Shown: positions 1 to 10,294 of the stretch, in pieces
Layout of the letters: each line of letters opens with the position of its first letter
How positions within the stretch are numbered: position 1 is the first letter of the stretch
Source of the DNA: Echinarachnius parma
Taxonomy: Eukaryota > Echinodermata > Echinoidea > Clypeasteroida > Echinarachniidae
DNA: 64,000 nucleotides
Direction: 5' to 3'
NCBI GenBank assembly: GCA_037951105.1
Contig: JBAMJV010009687.1
Span: 1 to 64,000 of the forward strand
Made by a program: the position numbers and the translations under genes
The notes under the pieces: model-generated
Told to the model about the DNA's origin: nothing
What the model saw: the letters and a program-made list of their open reading frames with translations, nothing else
Databases searched by the model: none

Positions 1-85
1 AGCTTCAGGCAAGCTGACTCACCCATGTGTACTGTACATGATATGCATGTATGCAGGGTGATATCTCAAACCTCTTGGTGCATGT

Positions 86-340
86 TGTCGGTTGAGAACG
101 AGAAGGGCGCTAAGTCACATTTTGTACTTTGGAGATAATCATGTTTGAAGTTTGAAAGCCATAATATAGTTCTAAACAAAAGTAGCTCTCTTTTATTTAT
201 GTTGAATGTTCCGACCAATAGACATAATTATTATTTGAACAAATTGGCATCACGTTGATAAGGCTCCAACCGTCAAGATAGAATGGGTAACTCAGTTTGG
301 GCAAAAACCGACTTGGCGCCCTTCTCACTCTCACCGGATG
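86..340. mobile_element. MITE family D, copy 1 (GAGAAGGGCGC ends)
   Basis: A non-autonomous DNA element of about 255 bp with inverted ends. The left end carries GAGAACGAGAAGGGCGC and the right end GGCGCCCTTCTCACTCTC. Related copies lie at 3283-4370 (interrupted by later insertions) and 13489-13744, with a piece near 36625-36720. No coding capacity is seen and the superfamily is not recognised. This uninterrupted copy is useful because it shows what copy 2 looked like before two other elements landed in it. Confidence 0.6.
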
Positions 341-546
341 ATGTGATACATGCAGGAGATAGGACTGCAGCGAATACGAGTAGTGAGCACAATTATAATA
401 CAGAATACACCAACAGGATGATGACCCAGATGAAAGCATGAATCTGATTGACCCAGGAAATGACAAAAAGAGACAAAATTGGATGAATTATAAACGTCCG
501 ACGGAGATTCGGAAATTGGGGATGGGGATGGGGATGGGTAGGTTAA

Positions 547-1094
547 AGGGATAGTTGAGTTCTGGTAAGGAGAGTACAGTTTTAGTGAAACTGAATTTTA
601 GTAACCCAAACCTGCATCATTACATTACAAACTAATAGTTATAACTAGAAAGGATTACAAATGACGTAGTAAAGATCATGTTATCATTCAAAAAGAGCCG
701 TTTAAACGTAAGAGGGCGCTCTCTAAACACTCATCGGTGTCAACCATTTTGAATAAAATATTGTGCATGTGATGCTTTGTTGAAATAGTGATTAGATAGA
801 GAAATAACCAACAACTATTTAAATACCTATTTTGTAACTTTTTTGAAAAGAGGAAGCATTTTTTTGAATTTTTAACGGCTGGTTAAAAATTCTCTAATAA
901 ACCCGGGGCCCCGGGTTTATTACAAATTGTTATATTTATGGATATTTCAGCCGTTTCTGAACCGATTTTGATCAAACAAAGATGATTTTATTGTTTAAAT
1001 ATTATGCTCTTTCAAATTTTACACTCAGTTTTTCATTACCTCACAAACCAATTAAGTAGTCTAGCGCCCTCTCTACCAAAACTCAACTATCCCT
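547..1094 (+). mobile_element. MITE family A, copy 1 (TTAA target site)
   Basis: A non-autonomous element of 548 bp flanked by TTAA at 543-546 and 1095-1098. Its ends are inverted: AGGGATAGTTGAGTTCTGG on the left, and CCAAAACTCAACTATCCCT on the right. The middle (895-922) is a perfect 28-bp palindrome centred on GGGGCCCC. TTAA duplications are made by piggyBac and Kolobok transposases; the AGGG/CCCT termini are not the usual piggyBac CCC, so Kolobok is the better guess, as inference. Other copies: 3429-3983, 18990-19524, 19580-20098 and a degraded one at 39645-40030. Confidence 0.75.
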
Positions 1095-1134
1095 TTAAAG
1101 GGACAGGAAAAGCCCTGGGAGACACATCAGGGAG

Positions 1135-1465
1135 ATGAGAGAGAGAAAGAAGTAGGGACATTGGAGAGGGGGAGAGAGAGAGAGAGGACAGGGGGAGGGT
1201 TAAAGCATGGTTAAAGGAAGATAATGAGAGAGATAAGGAGCATACTGTAGGAGGAGGGGGGGGGGGGGGGGTAAAGAAGAGGAAAAGGGGGAGAGAGGAG
1301 GGAGGAGGGAGCTTGGAGAAAGGGAATATATATATATATGAGATAAATAAGGAGCATCTATAGGAGGGGGAGCAAAGAATGGGAATAAGGGGAGAGAGAG
1401 GGAGAGGATCGAGGTGCGGGTGTTGGGGTAGACCTGTGTATGTGTTGAAGGGAAAAAGAGAGGGT
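1135..1465. repeat. GA-rich and poly-G low-complexity tract
   Basis: A purine-rich + strand run of gagaga, gggaggag and a G homopolymer near 1255-1271, with a short (ta)n at 1327-1339. The ORFs across it are proline/serine/leucine-rich simple-sequence translations and are not genes. A second poly-G run lies at about 1561-1582. Runs this long can form G-quadruplexes and are prone to length error. Confidence 0.8.
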
Positions 1466-1639
1466 TATTTTCACGAGATGATATTCTCCTTCCCACTTGA
1501 CCTGAATTGTGGCATGTCAGTCAAGGATTGTTGTATTGATAACTTCTATTTTGGGGGGTTGGGGTGGGGGGGGGGGGGGGGGAGGGGAGGAGGGGCAGAG
1601 GATGCATTCGGATATTTGTGTGAAGGCAGGGCTCAACAC

Positions 1640-1935
1640 TAGCATTTGTATGTCAGTCAAGTAAAATGTCAATGATTGTCTAATTTGGTTGCCTGATTGG
1701 GCGAATAACATATTCTCTGTTCACCTTCAGGAGAACAAAGTAATTCTTTACAAATAAATCTCATTTAAAAAACAATACGGGCAAAGACATTTCCAAGCAG
1801 ATCTTTTAACGAAGTGTGAATAATTGGTCTTTTGTCATTGGTTTGTATTCTTTTCAGGCAAGTAATGTTTGAAAATTGATAATTTGATATGCCCAATTGG
1901 GTAAGCAGGACAAAAGTAGAGTGGAGGCTTGGTAA
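1640..1935. repeat. GGCAAGTAAA-type dispersed repeat (family N), degraded copy
   Basis: A piece of a dispersed repeat built from short alternating motifs such as gtcaagtaaaatgtc, gttgcctgattgggcg and ggcaagtaatg, ending in gtggaggcttgg. Better copies lie at 8215-8500 and 46140-46505. No protein is recognised in it. Confidence 0.5.
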
Positions 1936-1997
1936 CCATAAAGGATTTACAAATATTTATTTACTTATTTTTATTTAATATATATATATATATATAT

Positions 1998-2260
1998 AAG
2001 AAATAATCATAAATGATTGAGAAGGAAGAATAATAGGCGTAGCTTAATAAGCATTGTTCCTCCCTTTAATCCTCCAAATGAAAAAAGGCACTGGTCGAAA
2101 AATTGGTCTCCGCCAGGACTCGAACCCGGGTCTTCAGCTTGGAACGCTGACGCCTTAACCACTAGGCCACGGGGACCGTGTGATTGAAGACAGATCCAAA
2201 TTCAGGTCATTGGCAAGCCAATCTCTCGGCCCTTTGTACTCAATTAATTCATGGGGAAGG
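1998..2260. repeat. 263-bp tRNA-bearing block, copy 1
   Basis: This block is repeated at 2399-2661, 401 bp away, and I see no difference between the two copies. It contains a minus-strand tRNA-like gene plus about 100 bp on each side. Copy 1 is preceded by a (ta)n run and copy 2 is followed by one, which suggests duplication or insertion at AT-rich targets. The identity points to a recent event or to gene conversion. Confidence 0.85.
2105..2176 (-). tRNA. tRNA-Gly(UCC)-like gene, copy 1
   Basis: The minus strand folds as a 72-nt cloverleaf. The acceptor is GTCCCCG/CGGAGAC with one C-A mismatch. The D stem is GCCT/AGGC and the anticodon stem TCAGC/GCTGA with loop GTTCCAA, giving anticodon UCC. 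The T stem is CCGGG/CCTGG with loop TTCGAGT, and the discriminator base is C. The internal pol III boxes are near-consensus (A: TGGCCTAGTGG; B: GGTTCGAGTCC) and a T5 terminator follows (AATTTTT). It differs from the usual animal tRNA-Gly body, so it may be the head of a tRNA-derived SINE or a mobile tRNA gene rather than a working tRNA. Confidence 0.65.
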
Positions 2261-2398
2261 AGTTACAAACAATGCAAGCCGCCTGTACTTCAGCTGGATC
2301 ACAAAGGAGTGATTCAAGTATTAGTTAGAACATATATATATAAGCGAGAAGTGAACTAATACATACAGCTTTGGTTTCTTCCAATATTTAAATAATGC

Positions 2399-2661
2399 AA
2401 GAAATAATCATAAATGATTGAGAAGGAAGAATAATAGGCGTAGCTTAATAAGCATTGTTCCTCCCTTTAATCCTCCAAATGAAAAAAGGCACTGGTCGAA
2501 AAATTGGTCTCCGCCAGGACTCGAACCCGGGTCTTCAGCTTGGAACGCTGACGCCTTAACCACTAGGCCACGGGGACCGTGTGATTGAAGACAGATCCAA
2601 ATTCAGGTCATTGGCAAGCCAATCTCTCGGCCCTTTGTACTCAATTAATTCATGGGGAAGG
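2399..2661. repeat. 263-bp tRNA-bearing block, copy 2
   Basis: Direct copy of 1998-2260 with no difference seen by eye. It is followed at once by (ta)n, T8 and poly-G runs at 2663-2726. Confidence 0.85.
2506..2577 (-). tRNA. tRNA-Gly(UCC)-like gene, copy 2
   Basis: Identical to the copy at 2105-2176: same cloverleaf, UCC anticodon, A and B boxes and T5 terminator. Two intact copies within 400 bp fit either a small tRNA cluster or a very young repeat family. Confidence 0.65.
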
Positions 2662-2728
2662 ATATATATATATATATATATATTTTTTTTTGGGGGGGTA
2701 TTGGGTTCGGGAGGGGGGGGGGGGGTTA
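2662..2728. repeat. (TA)n, T8 and poly-G run
   Basis: Alternating ta for about 20 bp, then a T run, then two G-rich runs. Simple sequence; the small ORFs across it are not genes. Confidence 0.85.
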
Positions 2729-3428
2729 TTGGGCAAGAGTTTAGAGACCCATGTGGCATGTGTTGTGTGAATCCCACAAGAAGAGTGGCTCAGGTGTCAT
2801 GACTCATATTGAACCATCCTCCAACAGGATAATTCTTTCAAACCTAGAATCATGAATTGTAAATTATATAAGGTACATCCAAGTTCGGAAGAAAATAGCT
2901 TGCTCTAGACTATGTGTGTTGCTTGACCAGTTTGGAAAATTAGGAAATGAGCATTCAATTTGTAATTGTAATGAAGAACATTTTAAGAAAAATTGGTGAA
3001 TGACATTAAACAAACCTTGAGAAACAAATTGCTGTCAGTCCTTACAGTATGTTGTAAAAATACAAAAATGTTCTTAAAATACATTGGATGGAAGCTGGGA
3101 AAGTGGGTTTTTTAGAGCCGTGAATGGAAAAGAAAGAGAAGCAGTTCCTACATGTAATTACAAGTTACTCAGAAATTCAATTTGCAAGCAGCAAGAGAGA
3201 GCAACAATTGTTGAATTAGATACCCTAATCCTTGATCACCGAGTATCGCTAGAGTGGCAGTTGTGTGCTTCTATGATAATGTCGGGTGAGAGTGAGAAGG
3301 GCGTTAAGTTGATTTTTCGCTAAATTGAGTTATGCATACCATCTTGTAGGTCCGAACCTCCTCGACATAATGCAACATTTTCAGATAAAAATTATGTCTA
3401 ATTTTGGGAACATTCAACAAAATATTAA

Positions 3429-3983
3429 AGGGAAAGTTGAGTTTTGGTAGAGAGGGCGCTAGACTACTTAATTGGTTTGAGAGGTAATGAAAAACTGAGT
3501 GTAAAATTTGAAAGAGCATAATATTTAAACAATAAAATCATCTTTGTTTGATCAAAATCGGTTCAGAAACGGCTGAAATATCCATAAATATAACAATTTG
3601 TAATAAACCCGGGGCCCCGGGTTTATTAGAGAATTTTGAACCAGCCGTTAAAAATTCAAAAAAATGCTTCCTCTTTTCAAAAAGTTACAAAATAGGTATT
3701 TAAATAGTTGTTGGTTATTTCTCTATCTAATCACTATTTCAACAAAGCATCACATGCACAATATTTTATTCAAAATGGTTGAAACCGATGAGTGTTTAGA
3801 GAGCGCCCTCTTACGTTTTAACGGCTCTTTTTGAATGATAACATGATCTTTACTACGTCATTTGTAATTTTGTGTTCCTTTCTAGTTATAACTATTAGTT
3901 TGTAATGTAATGATGCAGGTTTTGGTTACTAAAATTCAGTTTCACTAAAACTGTACTCTCCTTACTAGAACTCAACTATCCCT
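3429..3983 (-). mobile_element. MITE family A, copy 2 (inside family D)
   Basis: Reverse-orientation copy of 547-1094, flanked by TTAA at 3425-3428 and 3984-3987. It keeps the same perfect 28-bp central palindrome (3601-3628). It is very similar to copy 1, so both are fairly young. Confidence 0.75.
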
Positions 3984-4000
3984 TTAAACATAGCTACATT

Positions 4001-4249
4001 GTATCGGAAATAATATCGCTAGTGATATTCGTTTGTCTCGCAATGTATGGTCAAACTAGGAATCTAAAGGATCATACAAATATGGAACGCTTCACGATTT
4101 TGAGTGTCATCCCGGGATTAGCATGGCCTCTGCGCAAGGATGACTCGCAAAATCGAGAAGCGTTCCATATTTTTATGATCTTTTAGATTCCTAGTTTGAC
4201 CATACATTGCGAGACAAACGAATATCACTAGCGATATTATTTCCGATAC
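4001..4249. repeat. U6 snRNA-derived foldback element
   Basis: A near-perfect inverted repeat: arms 4001-4112 and 4138-4249 around a 25-nt spacer. Each arm carries the 3' end of U6 snRNA followed by about 75 bp of shared tail. The left arm reads GGATGACACTCAAAATCG on the minus strand. The right arm, joined to the spacer, gives 59 nt (4116-4174) matching the U6 3' half with four mismatches from the vertebrate U6 I recall, including GATTAGCATGGCC, GCGCAAGGATGAC, GAAGCGTTCCATA and the T5 terminator. An 11-bp direct repeat TAGCTACATTG (3991-4001 and 4293-4303) flanks the region and looks like a target-site duplication. Confidence 0.85.
4116..4174 (+). pseudogene. U6 snRNA 3'-half fragment
   Basis: Colinear with U6 from GATTAGCATGG (just after the ACAGAGA region) to the terminal oligo-U. 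It includes the sequence that forms the U6 internal stem-loop. The 5' stem, the ACAGAGA box and any upstream PSE/TATA promoter are missing, so this is not a working U6 gene. Confidence 0.85.
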
Positions 4250-4379
4250 TATATCCGCAATGGATTATATATTTACTATTATAATGTACATGTAGCTACA
4301 TTGGTTTCTACATAGCTTTCAAACTTGAAACATGTCTATCTCTGAAGTGCAAACAGTTACTTACTTCTCTTTTCCACTG

Positions 4380-5240
4380 GCGATAAGCAGACTGATCAGA
4401 GTATGAGCTGACCCAATTTCTGCCTAATTGGTTTTATTTGTTGGGTTTATTTATTAATTGGCATTGGCTAGTAGTGGCTTCATTATCAAACAGCCTGGGG
4501 CATACGTTACAGTATTATGCATTCACTGAGTCATCCTTTTAAGCAAACAAGTGACCATTTTTGTAAATGTAAAATAAGTGAATACTTCTTTTCATTATTG
4601 AAAATGAAAGGAAAATGCAGAATCAACTAAATTCAGTATTTTCCTTTTAAATTATTAACCATCCCAATTAAATTGTTTCATATGCCATGTGATAATTTAC
4701 ATTTTTTAATTTTCAAAATTCTTAGATGAAATGAGTAGTTTGCATTATTGTACACTTGAACATGACTTCCTCTTGTGATGGCTTTGTCTTGTGACCCCTG
4801 GCCATTCCTCTTGGGGTTTCTAGTCTCATGTGTCCAGTTGTTTCTTCTAGAGGCCTGATTTATTGGCACACTGGATGATTGATTTCTTGTTTTGCTCATA
4901 TTTGGTGCATTGGAGTTGAGACCCTACATACATGTAGTCCCATATTGGTGAAAGTCTTGATAAATGAGTAGTGCTGGAACTTTATTTGGGAAAGATAACG
5001 TGTGTCGAACAGTTATGTCATAACAAATGTGAGCATTTCTAAATACCATTGTAAGTTACATTTTATTGTGAGAAATGTACATTTTTAAAAGCAATACGGA
5101 GAGTATAATGCTGTGGTCAGTTGTGCTACTATTACTACATCTTCAATGCTATTTAATGTGAGCCTAGCTTTTGATCCTAGCAGAATCTTCATTGTATGTT
5201 GGGACAAAAATGAGCATTACTAAATAATTTCCACACTTAC
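4380..5240. other. Intergenic or intronic, nothing recognised
   Basis: AT-rich sequence with stops in all frames. I see no exon, RNA gene or repeat that I can support. Confidence 0.6.
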
Positions 5241-5244
5241 ATTT

Positions 5245-5605
5245 TTTGTCTGTGGCCTGGTCGGGCCAGTGAAATAATTTCTTCCCCTTTTCTGGTGGCC
5301 CGAAAAGAAAAATTTACTGGCTCGAAAATTCGAATATTTAATTTATGAATTATAAACTTTTTACTGCATGTAGGGTTAGTTACTATTCAAAATATCACTC
5401 TTATCTGATCAAACCAGTAATTATAAATGAAGCGTGACATGGAAGAAAACAAGATTTTCTAATTTTGTCAATGTCGGGTTTAAAATCTGCTTGCCCGATC
5501 GGGCCACCAAAATATGATTTTTATACATTTTTGCTGGCCCGAAGTGCAATTTCACTGGCCCCGGGCCAGCGGGCCAACTGTGCGAGTGTCAAGCCCTGCA
5601 TAGTT
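5245..5605. repeat. Dispersed repeat family N, GGCCAGTGAAA subtype
   Basis: Alternating short motifs: ggtcgggccagtgaaat, ggtggcccgaaaa, ttgcccgatcgggcca (5491-5506), ctggcccgaagtg, ccccgggccagcgggcc. It ends with gcgagtgtcaagccctg. The same layout returns at 21315-21585 and 33285-33505. Its function and class are unknown. Confidence 0.55.
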
Positions 5606-5678
5606 CTTGAAAGAATATTGATATGCCATTCCATGTTGTCAACCAAATCTGCAATCTGCAAACCTTGCAATCTATTAA

Positions 5679-6066
5679 AGGGGACCACCAGGCAAAGAAC
5701 AACACATAATTATATATGTTTTGGTACCGTTTTGTGATATCAAATAGATACCCAACATTTTTTAAAGGGTTATGTAATTCATAAACAATGCAATTAATTA
5801 CCACCACTTACGGAACCGTAATTATTTCATGGTTCCGTACGCGCCAAACATTTGCGAGAGCGCAATGATGCTATTCTGAATAATTCACGCGTACGTTTGG
5901 AGACGATAGAAGCCCGGACGATTCGTTCGCTCTGGACGCTTTAGCAAGGTGATGCGTTTTCCATACATATATTTTTTTTCTGAAAACATATTTGTCTGAA
6001 CTTATTGATGGAATGGACTAAGTATAAAGATGTTACCTTTCATTTATTTTTAGGTGGTGGTACCCT
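5679..6066 (+). mobile_element. MITE family C, copy 1 (TTAA target site)
   Basis: Begins after TTAA (5675-5678) with AGGGGACCACCAGGCAAAG and ends with GGTGGTGGTACCCT followed by TTGA, a decayed TTAA. The interior carries acggaaccgta...tggttccgtacgcg inverted motifs. Relatives: 17811-18199, 55453-55871 and a partial copy at 60799-60925. Confidence 0.65.
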
Positions 6067-6126
6067 TTGAATAAATCTTTGGTTCACCATTTATAGATAT
6101 CCAGTTGCATGGGAATTCTCCACAAA

Positions 6127-6500
6127 CTAATAGTGCTTTTACACGCGTGATTGCAATCACGATTGGAATGATGTTTACAATCACGGTGATTATGTTGCCT
6201 TGATTTTACACGACGAAAAAGACTTCGCGCAAACTGTTATTACAATCGTGTTTCTGGAGACAAGGAGAACACTAGTACTACAGTGCATGACTGCATTCGA
6301 AGCGAAGAGCGCCCCCTTTATCGGCGGAAGTGCATGTACATGTAAGGTTGCGTAAGCTCCGCCTCCCAAATCATGTTTTGGAGGTCAAGCGGTCTACACT
6401 ACCGATTCGCATTGTGATTTGAGTGAATCATGATTAGAAAACACCTCAGGACCACGATTCGAGTTTCGCGATTCATGATTCTAGTTTGTGTTTACACAGT
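6127..6500. mobile_element. Harbinger-like MITE family F, old copy
   Basis: Contains gtgcttttacacgcg, gattgcaatcacgatt, tgtttacaatcacg and a mirrored ending near 6440-6500. These match the better copy at 58267-58710. The outermost ends are decayed here, so its limits are approximate. Confidence 0.5.
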
Positions 6501-6730
6501 CAAAAAAGAGCCCCCGAAAAAAAACAAGTTTTTTTTTGGATTTTGGGGATTTTTTGTTTAGATTTTCTGTTTGGATCGTGATCAAATGCTTATACTTACA
6601 GCATTAGAGCTTAATAGTAGCCTCTGAAATTCAAGAAAGAGCCCAGAAATTTGTAGCCCCCGAGATGATAAAAGTAGCCCCCCAAAGTTGGAAATGTAGC
6701 CCCCGAAAAGGAGCCCCCGAAATAAAAATA
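6500..6730. repeat. Cluster of GAGCCCCCGAAA-type short repeats
   Basis: Scattered copies of agcccccgaaa / agcccccgagat / tagccccccaaag every 20-40 bp. Single relatives occur at about 31018 and 54030-54060. Low-complexity repeat of unknown origin. Confidence 0.5.
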
Positions 6731-7620
6731 TTAATTTCTTCGCTGCCATGAATACATTTCTTAGCATTTCTGCAAACTTTGTACAGATCTAGATGTAAAA
6801 TAATGCATTGGTTCACCATTTATAAATACTCAGTTGCATGGACAATGTCCCTCTGCTTCCTAACATGTTATTCTAAAAACCAACTGCAGCAGTTTACTCT
6901 AACCTCCCCTCTTTCTATAGAACAGACTGGTAATCACAACAACGTATATCTAGGTCATGCTTTTGCGTGGGCCTTTTCAGCATTCGCATTCACATGTTTG
7001 GAGAAAGGCTTGAATTCAATAGGTACACGGGGCCAAACAAATCTTACTCTTTATGTGTCACATTATAACAATAGATCTCAAATGTATAAATCCCCAAACC
7101 AGTGAGCACAAGTCTCTGCAGATGAAGGGGGCTGATTTAGCCACCATCAACACTCAACAGTTCTTTGATGTGTACCTTTGCAGGGTTTTTAATGTAAGTT
7201 GATCTTCTTTGTCACAGAGGAGCTAAACCAAGCCTGAGATTGTGAACTTGTTTTCAATAGAATGCCAGGATTTTGGGATTGGAATTTAATTTAAATTCAC
7301 AAAGTAAATGGAATAATTCTAATCAATTGAAATTTGAATTATGAAGTGATACATGTAAGTTTATACATGCACGTATTGTATGCTCGGGCAAATGCTTGGG
7401 CAAAGTTAAACTGAGAATGACATTAAATTTTCATCCACCAAAAGTGTACATACATGTACATGTATCAGATCACATAATTATACACACATTATGCCAGTTT
7501 TTGCACTAATTAACAAAGTTACTGGATCCCTTTAAACATGTAGTACATTTATAATATGTACATTATGTTAGCATCATGCATCATGCATGACTACAGCTGG
7601 GGTCTCCTGAGGGGTCACAC
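6731..7620. other. Nothing recognised
   Basis: The 108-codon ORF here (6779-7105) has no domain I recognise, no matching splice phase and ordinary AT-rich composition; I treat it as chance. Confidence 0.5.
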
Positions 7621-7639
7621 ACTCTAATGTCATCAGGGT

Positions 7640-7925
7640 TTTTTTTTCCACAAAGATCCTAAGTTAAACTTAACTCTTCAGTTGGACTTACAAATTATGG
7701 AAAGCCGTTTGTTTCTTTAAAACATTTTTGAAAAAGTTCTTTTAAAAGGCACAAAATGTTGATTCAAGGAGATTTTATGTTCTTGATGTAACATTGACGA
7801 AAGCTTGAAATACTTGCATTCTTGGTTTTGAATATTTTGTATTCCAAGGCTACATATGGCTTTCCATAATAGTTGGGTCCAATTTAGAGTTAAGTTCAAC
7901 GTAGAATTTTTTGTGAAACACCCCC
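7640..7925. mobile_element. GTTTCACAAA-type MITE family M, old copy
   Basis: The left side holds cacaaagatcctaagtt and gttggacttacaaattatgg; the right side mirrors it with ccataatagttgggtcc, gagttaagttcaac and ttgtgaaacacccccc. Compare 13009-13287. The left end is damaged, so the start is approximate. Confidence 0.45.
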
Positions 7926-8214
7926 CAAGCCCAGAAACATCTACTGTCACCAGGCCAAGAACCCCGAGGGATAACCCAATCTGCTGTCATCAGGCCCATG
8001 CAGTACCCAATTAACCAATCTCATTAATTACCAGAGCAACAGTGAGTAGCGATGATGCCTCTGGTATGTGAGGCATGCAATGCCTGCTTGCTTGAGATTC
8101 CAGATAATGGCTCTGCTATGGACAGGAATGGTCTCATGCTCAATGCTAATACATTTAATGTTCTTTTAAATGATCCGTCTCCCCATGGATGGATGAGATC
8201 TTTACCTATGCAGT

Positions 8215-8500
8215 GCTCGACATGACACTAGCACTTGCCCGCTTGCCCGGGGCAATTAAAAATTGGTGTTGGGCAAGTAAAATGTCATAAATTGTCTAGT
8301 TTGCTTGCCCGATCGGGCAACTAAATAATGGTTCAATTACAAGAGAACAATGTAATTTCACATGTGTAAATCTCATCTAGAAGTAAGTAAGAGGGCAAGT
8401 ACATTTTTATAATGGGACAAGTAAAATTTCCAAATGTATGATTTTACTTGCCCGAATGGGCTAGTACAGAAAACAGTTAGTGTGGAGGCTTGACCTAGGG
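8215..8500. repeat. Dispersed repeat family N, GGCAAGTAAA subtype
   Basis: Starts near gtgctcgacatgacactagc and ends near gtggaggcttgacc, a boundary pair also seen at 46130-46500. The interior has gggcaagtaaaatgtc motifs and the perfect 16-bp palindrome TTGCCCGATCGGGCAA (8305-8320). A shorter related piece lies at 8555-8600 and another near 9105-9225. Confidence 0.55.
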
Positions 8501-8639
8501 TTTTGCAGCTTACATGTATCACATGTAAGTTTTTAGATAGCAAGCCTCCTGACTGCCTTTTTTTCTACTTGCCCAATAGGGCAAGTAAAATCCTCAAGTT
8601 TCAAACGTACTCGGCAGAACAAAATATGTACATGTATGT

Positions 8640-8990
8640 GTGTAATAATAATAATAATAATAATATAGGATATTTATATTGCGCAATATCTACCTACACC
8701 TGTAATATAAGGTGCTCAAAGCGCTTATTATTATCCCTGGTCATTTGGTACAGTTCGGACCCGCACAATGATATTGTACACATTCTCAACTCCCCGGGGG
8801 AGCATACTAACGGGCAACCCTATAGGTGCACCAAGCTAATTTTCACCAGACCAGGTACCCATTTATACACCTGGGTAGAGAGCAGCAATGTGGATTAAAT
8901 GTCTTGCTGAAGGACAAAGGCAGTGGGCAGGGTTCGAACTCGGGTCTCACGATCAGAAAGCACGCGCTCTACCGATCTTGAAAAAACAAA
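8640..8990 (-). mobile_element. tRNA-derived SINE, full or nearly full length
   Basis: Read on the minus strand it begins with a tRNA-like head: box A TCGGTAGAGCG (8965-8975) and box B GAGTTCGAACC (8931-8941). A body follows with caggtgtataaatgggtacc, gctcccccggggag and aagcgctttgagcacctt, and it ends in an (ATT)n tail (8643-8664). Bodies with this 'acccatttatacacctggg' segment are common in marine invertebrate genomes, as general knowledge. Relatives: 10295-10525 and 34186-34450. Confidence 0.75.
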
Positions 8991-9229
8991 ACAATGGGAG
9001 ATAAATAATTTCCTGCTTGCTTGTTATCTACATGTACATTAGATGAGATTTTTGTGTGAGGAATTATATATTTTCTTCTTCTTTTAATGAACAAAAACGT
9101 TAGTTGCCCCATCCAGCAACCAAACTACACCATTCAACAATTTTTACTCGCCTGCCATCAACTTCTAATTGGCCCTGGCAATTGGGCAAGTACTACATGT
9201 AGTACCGAGCCCTGATTTAATTGACTTTA

Positions 9230-10285
9230 ATGATTTGTCTCCCAGTTCTAAACACATGTGATTTTTCAATTTTAGTATATTTGTTCTGAAAGAGTAAATT
9301 CCAACCCCATATTTAAAATCAAATTGTAATTGAATTGACCCATGTTCCAGGAATACATGGCATGATTACAATTGGTCTGTTACAGATGTATTTGTAGTTA
9401 CATGTAAGTATGGTCAGCTAAATTTCATGAACTTGGGGAGTACAATTCTACAGAATCAGTAAAGAAGTTTAAAAAGTAGTGTTCAAGCTAGTAGGGACAT
9501 GTAAATACATTAACATTTTGTGGTTAATGTGTTGATCTCATGTACATGTAACTGCCCATAGTGAGTCGGCATACTGAACATTCACATGTGAGACATCACT
9601 GTGTCAATAAGAAGTCATTCCAGCCTACATCATTGTGTCAACATAAAGTCACCCAGGCCATCAATTCTAGCTAGTCACTGACACCACAAACCGAGAACTG
9701 TCCTCTTGGTTTTCCCATCAAGTCATCAACTATGACCACAAGCTTGATTTCCATATCAAATTATGATGATTTCAAACATGGGGAAACAGACCAATGCCCG
9801 TGTCATAAAACACACAGTGGTAACCTTATCAACTGTTTTGACTGACCACTGGAGGCTGCCATGTTTTTCAAGGGTACCGCATGAAACGTCATCTTAGTGC
9901 ATCTGAGTGTGCACTAACAAAAGTGGGTTATGTAACAGCTGCTGCTATGTCAGTGGTTAGGTAACCAGCTTTTGTGCTGACCAGCAAGGTCAGTTGACAT
10001 TTCATATGGTACAGTTAGAAAGCATGGCATTGGCAGCATCCAGTGTTCAGTCAAAATAGATGTTAGTGGTTAAAAAAAAAATAGATTGTTTTCATTGTTA
10101 GTGATACCCAAGAGGAAATATATGACTAGAAATGACTGGAATTATGCACTTATCAGTACTGGTCAGTAAGCAAAAAAGCCAGCATTTGGCTCCCCTTTAA
10201 ATCAAACCAAGACTACCATCTTGATATCCTCATTAAATCACACACACACACGCAAACACAAACAAGACTTGTAAATATCTGAAAA
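9230..10285. other. Nothing recognised
   Basis: Unique-looking sequence with short ORFs only. No exon with a convincing splice pair or repeat with clear ends was found. Confidence 0.55.
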
Positions 10286-10294
10286 CTTATTAGG

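Larger units (their letters stand above)
3283..4370. mobile_element. MITE family D, copy 2, split by two insertions
   Basis: The left part (3283-3424) matches the reverse complement of copy 1, from GAGAGTGAGAAGGGCG through AACATTCAACA. The match resumes at about 4305 with tagctttcaaacttgaaacatg and runs to cttctctttt near 4372. Between them lie a family A MITE (3429-3983) and the U6 palindrome (4001-4249). This gives a clear order of events: D first, then A and the U6 element. Confidence 0.6.

Noticed and set aside
2581-2802. Overlapping ORFs across the second tRNA block
   Set aside because: They run through the tRNA-like gene, a (ta)n tract and a poly-G run.
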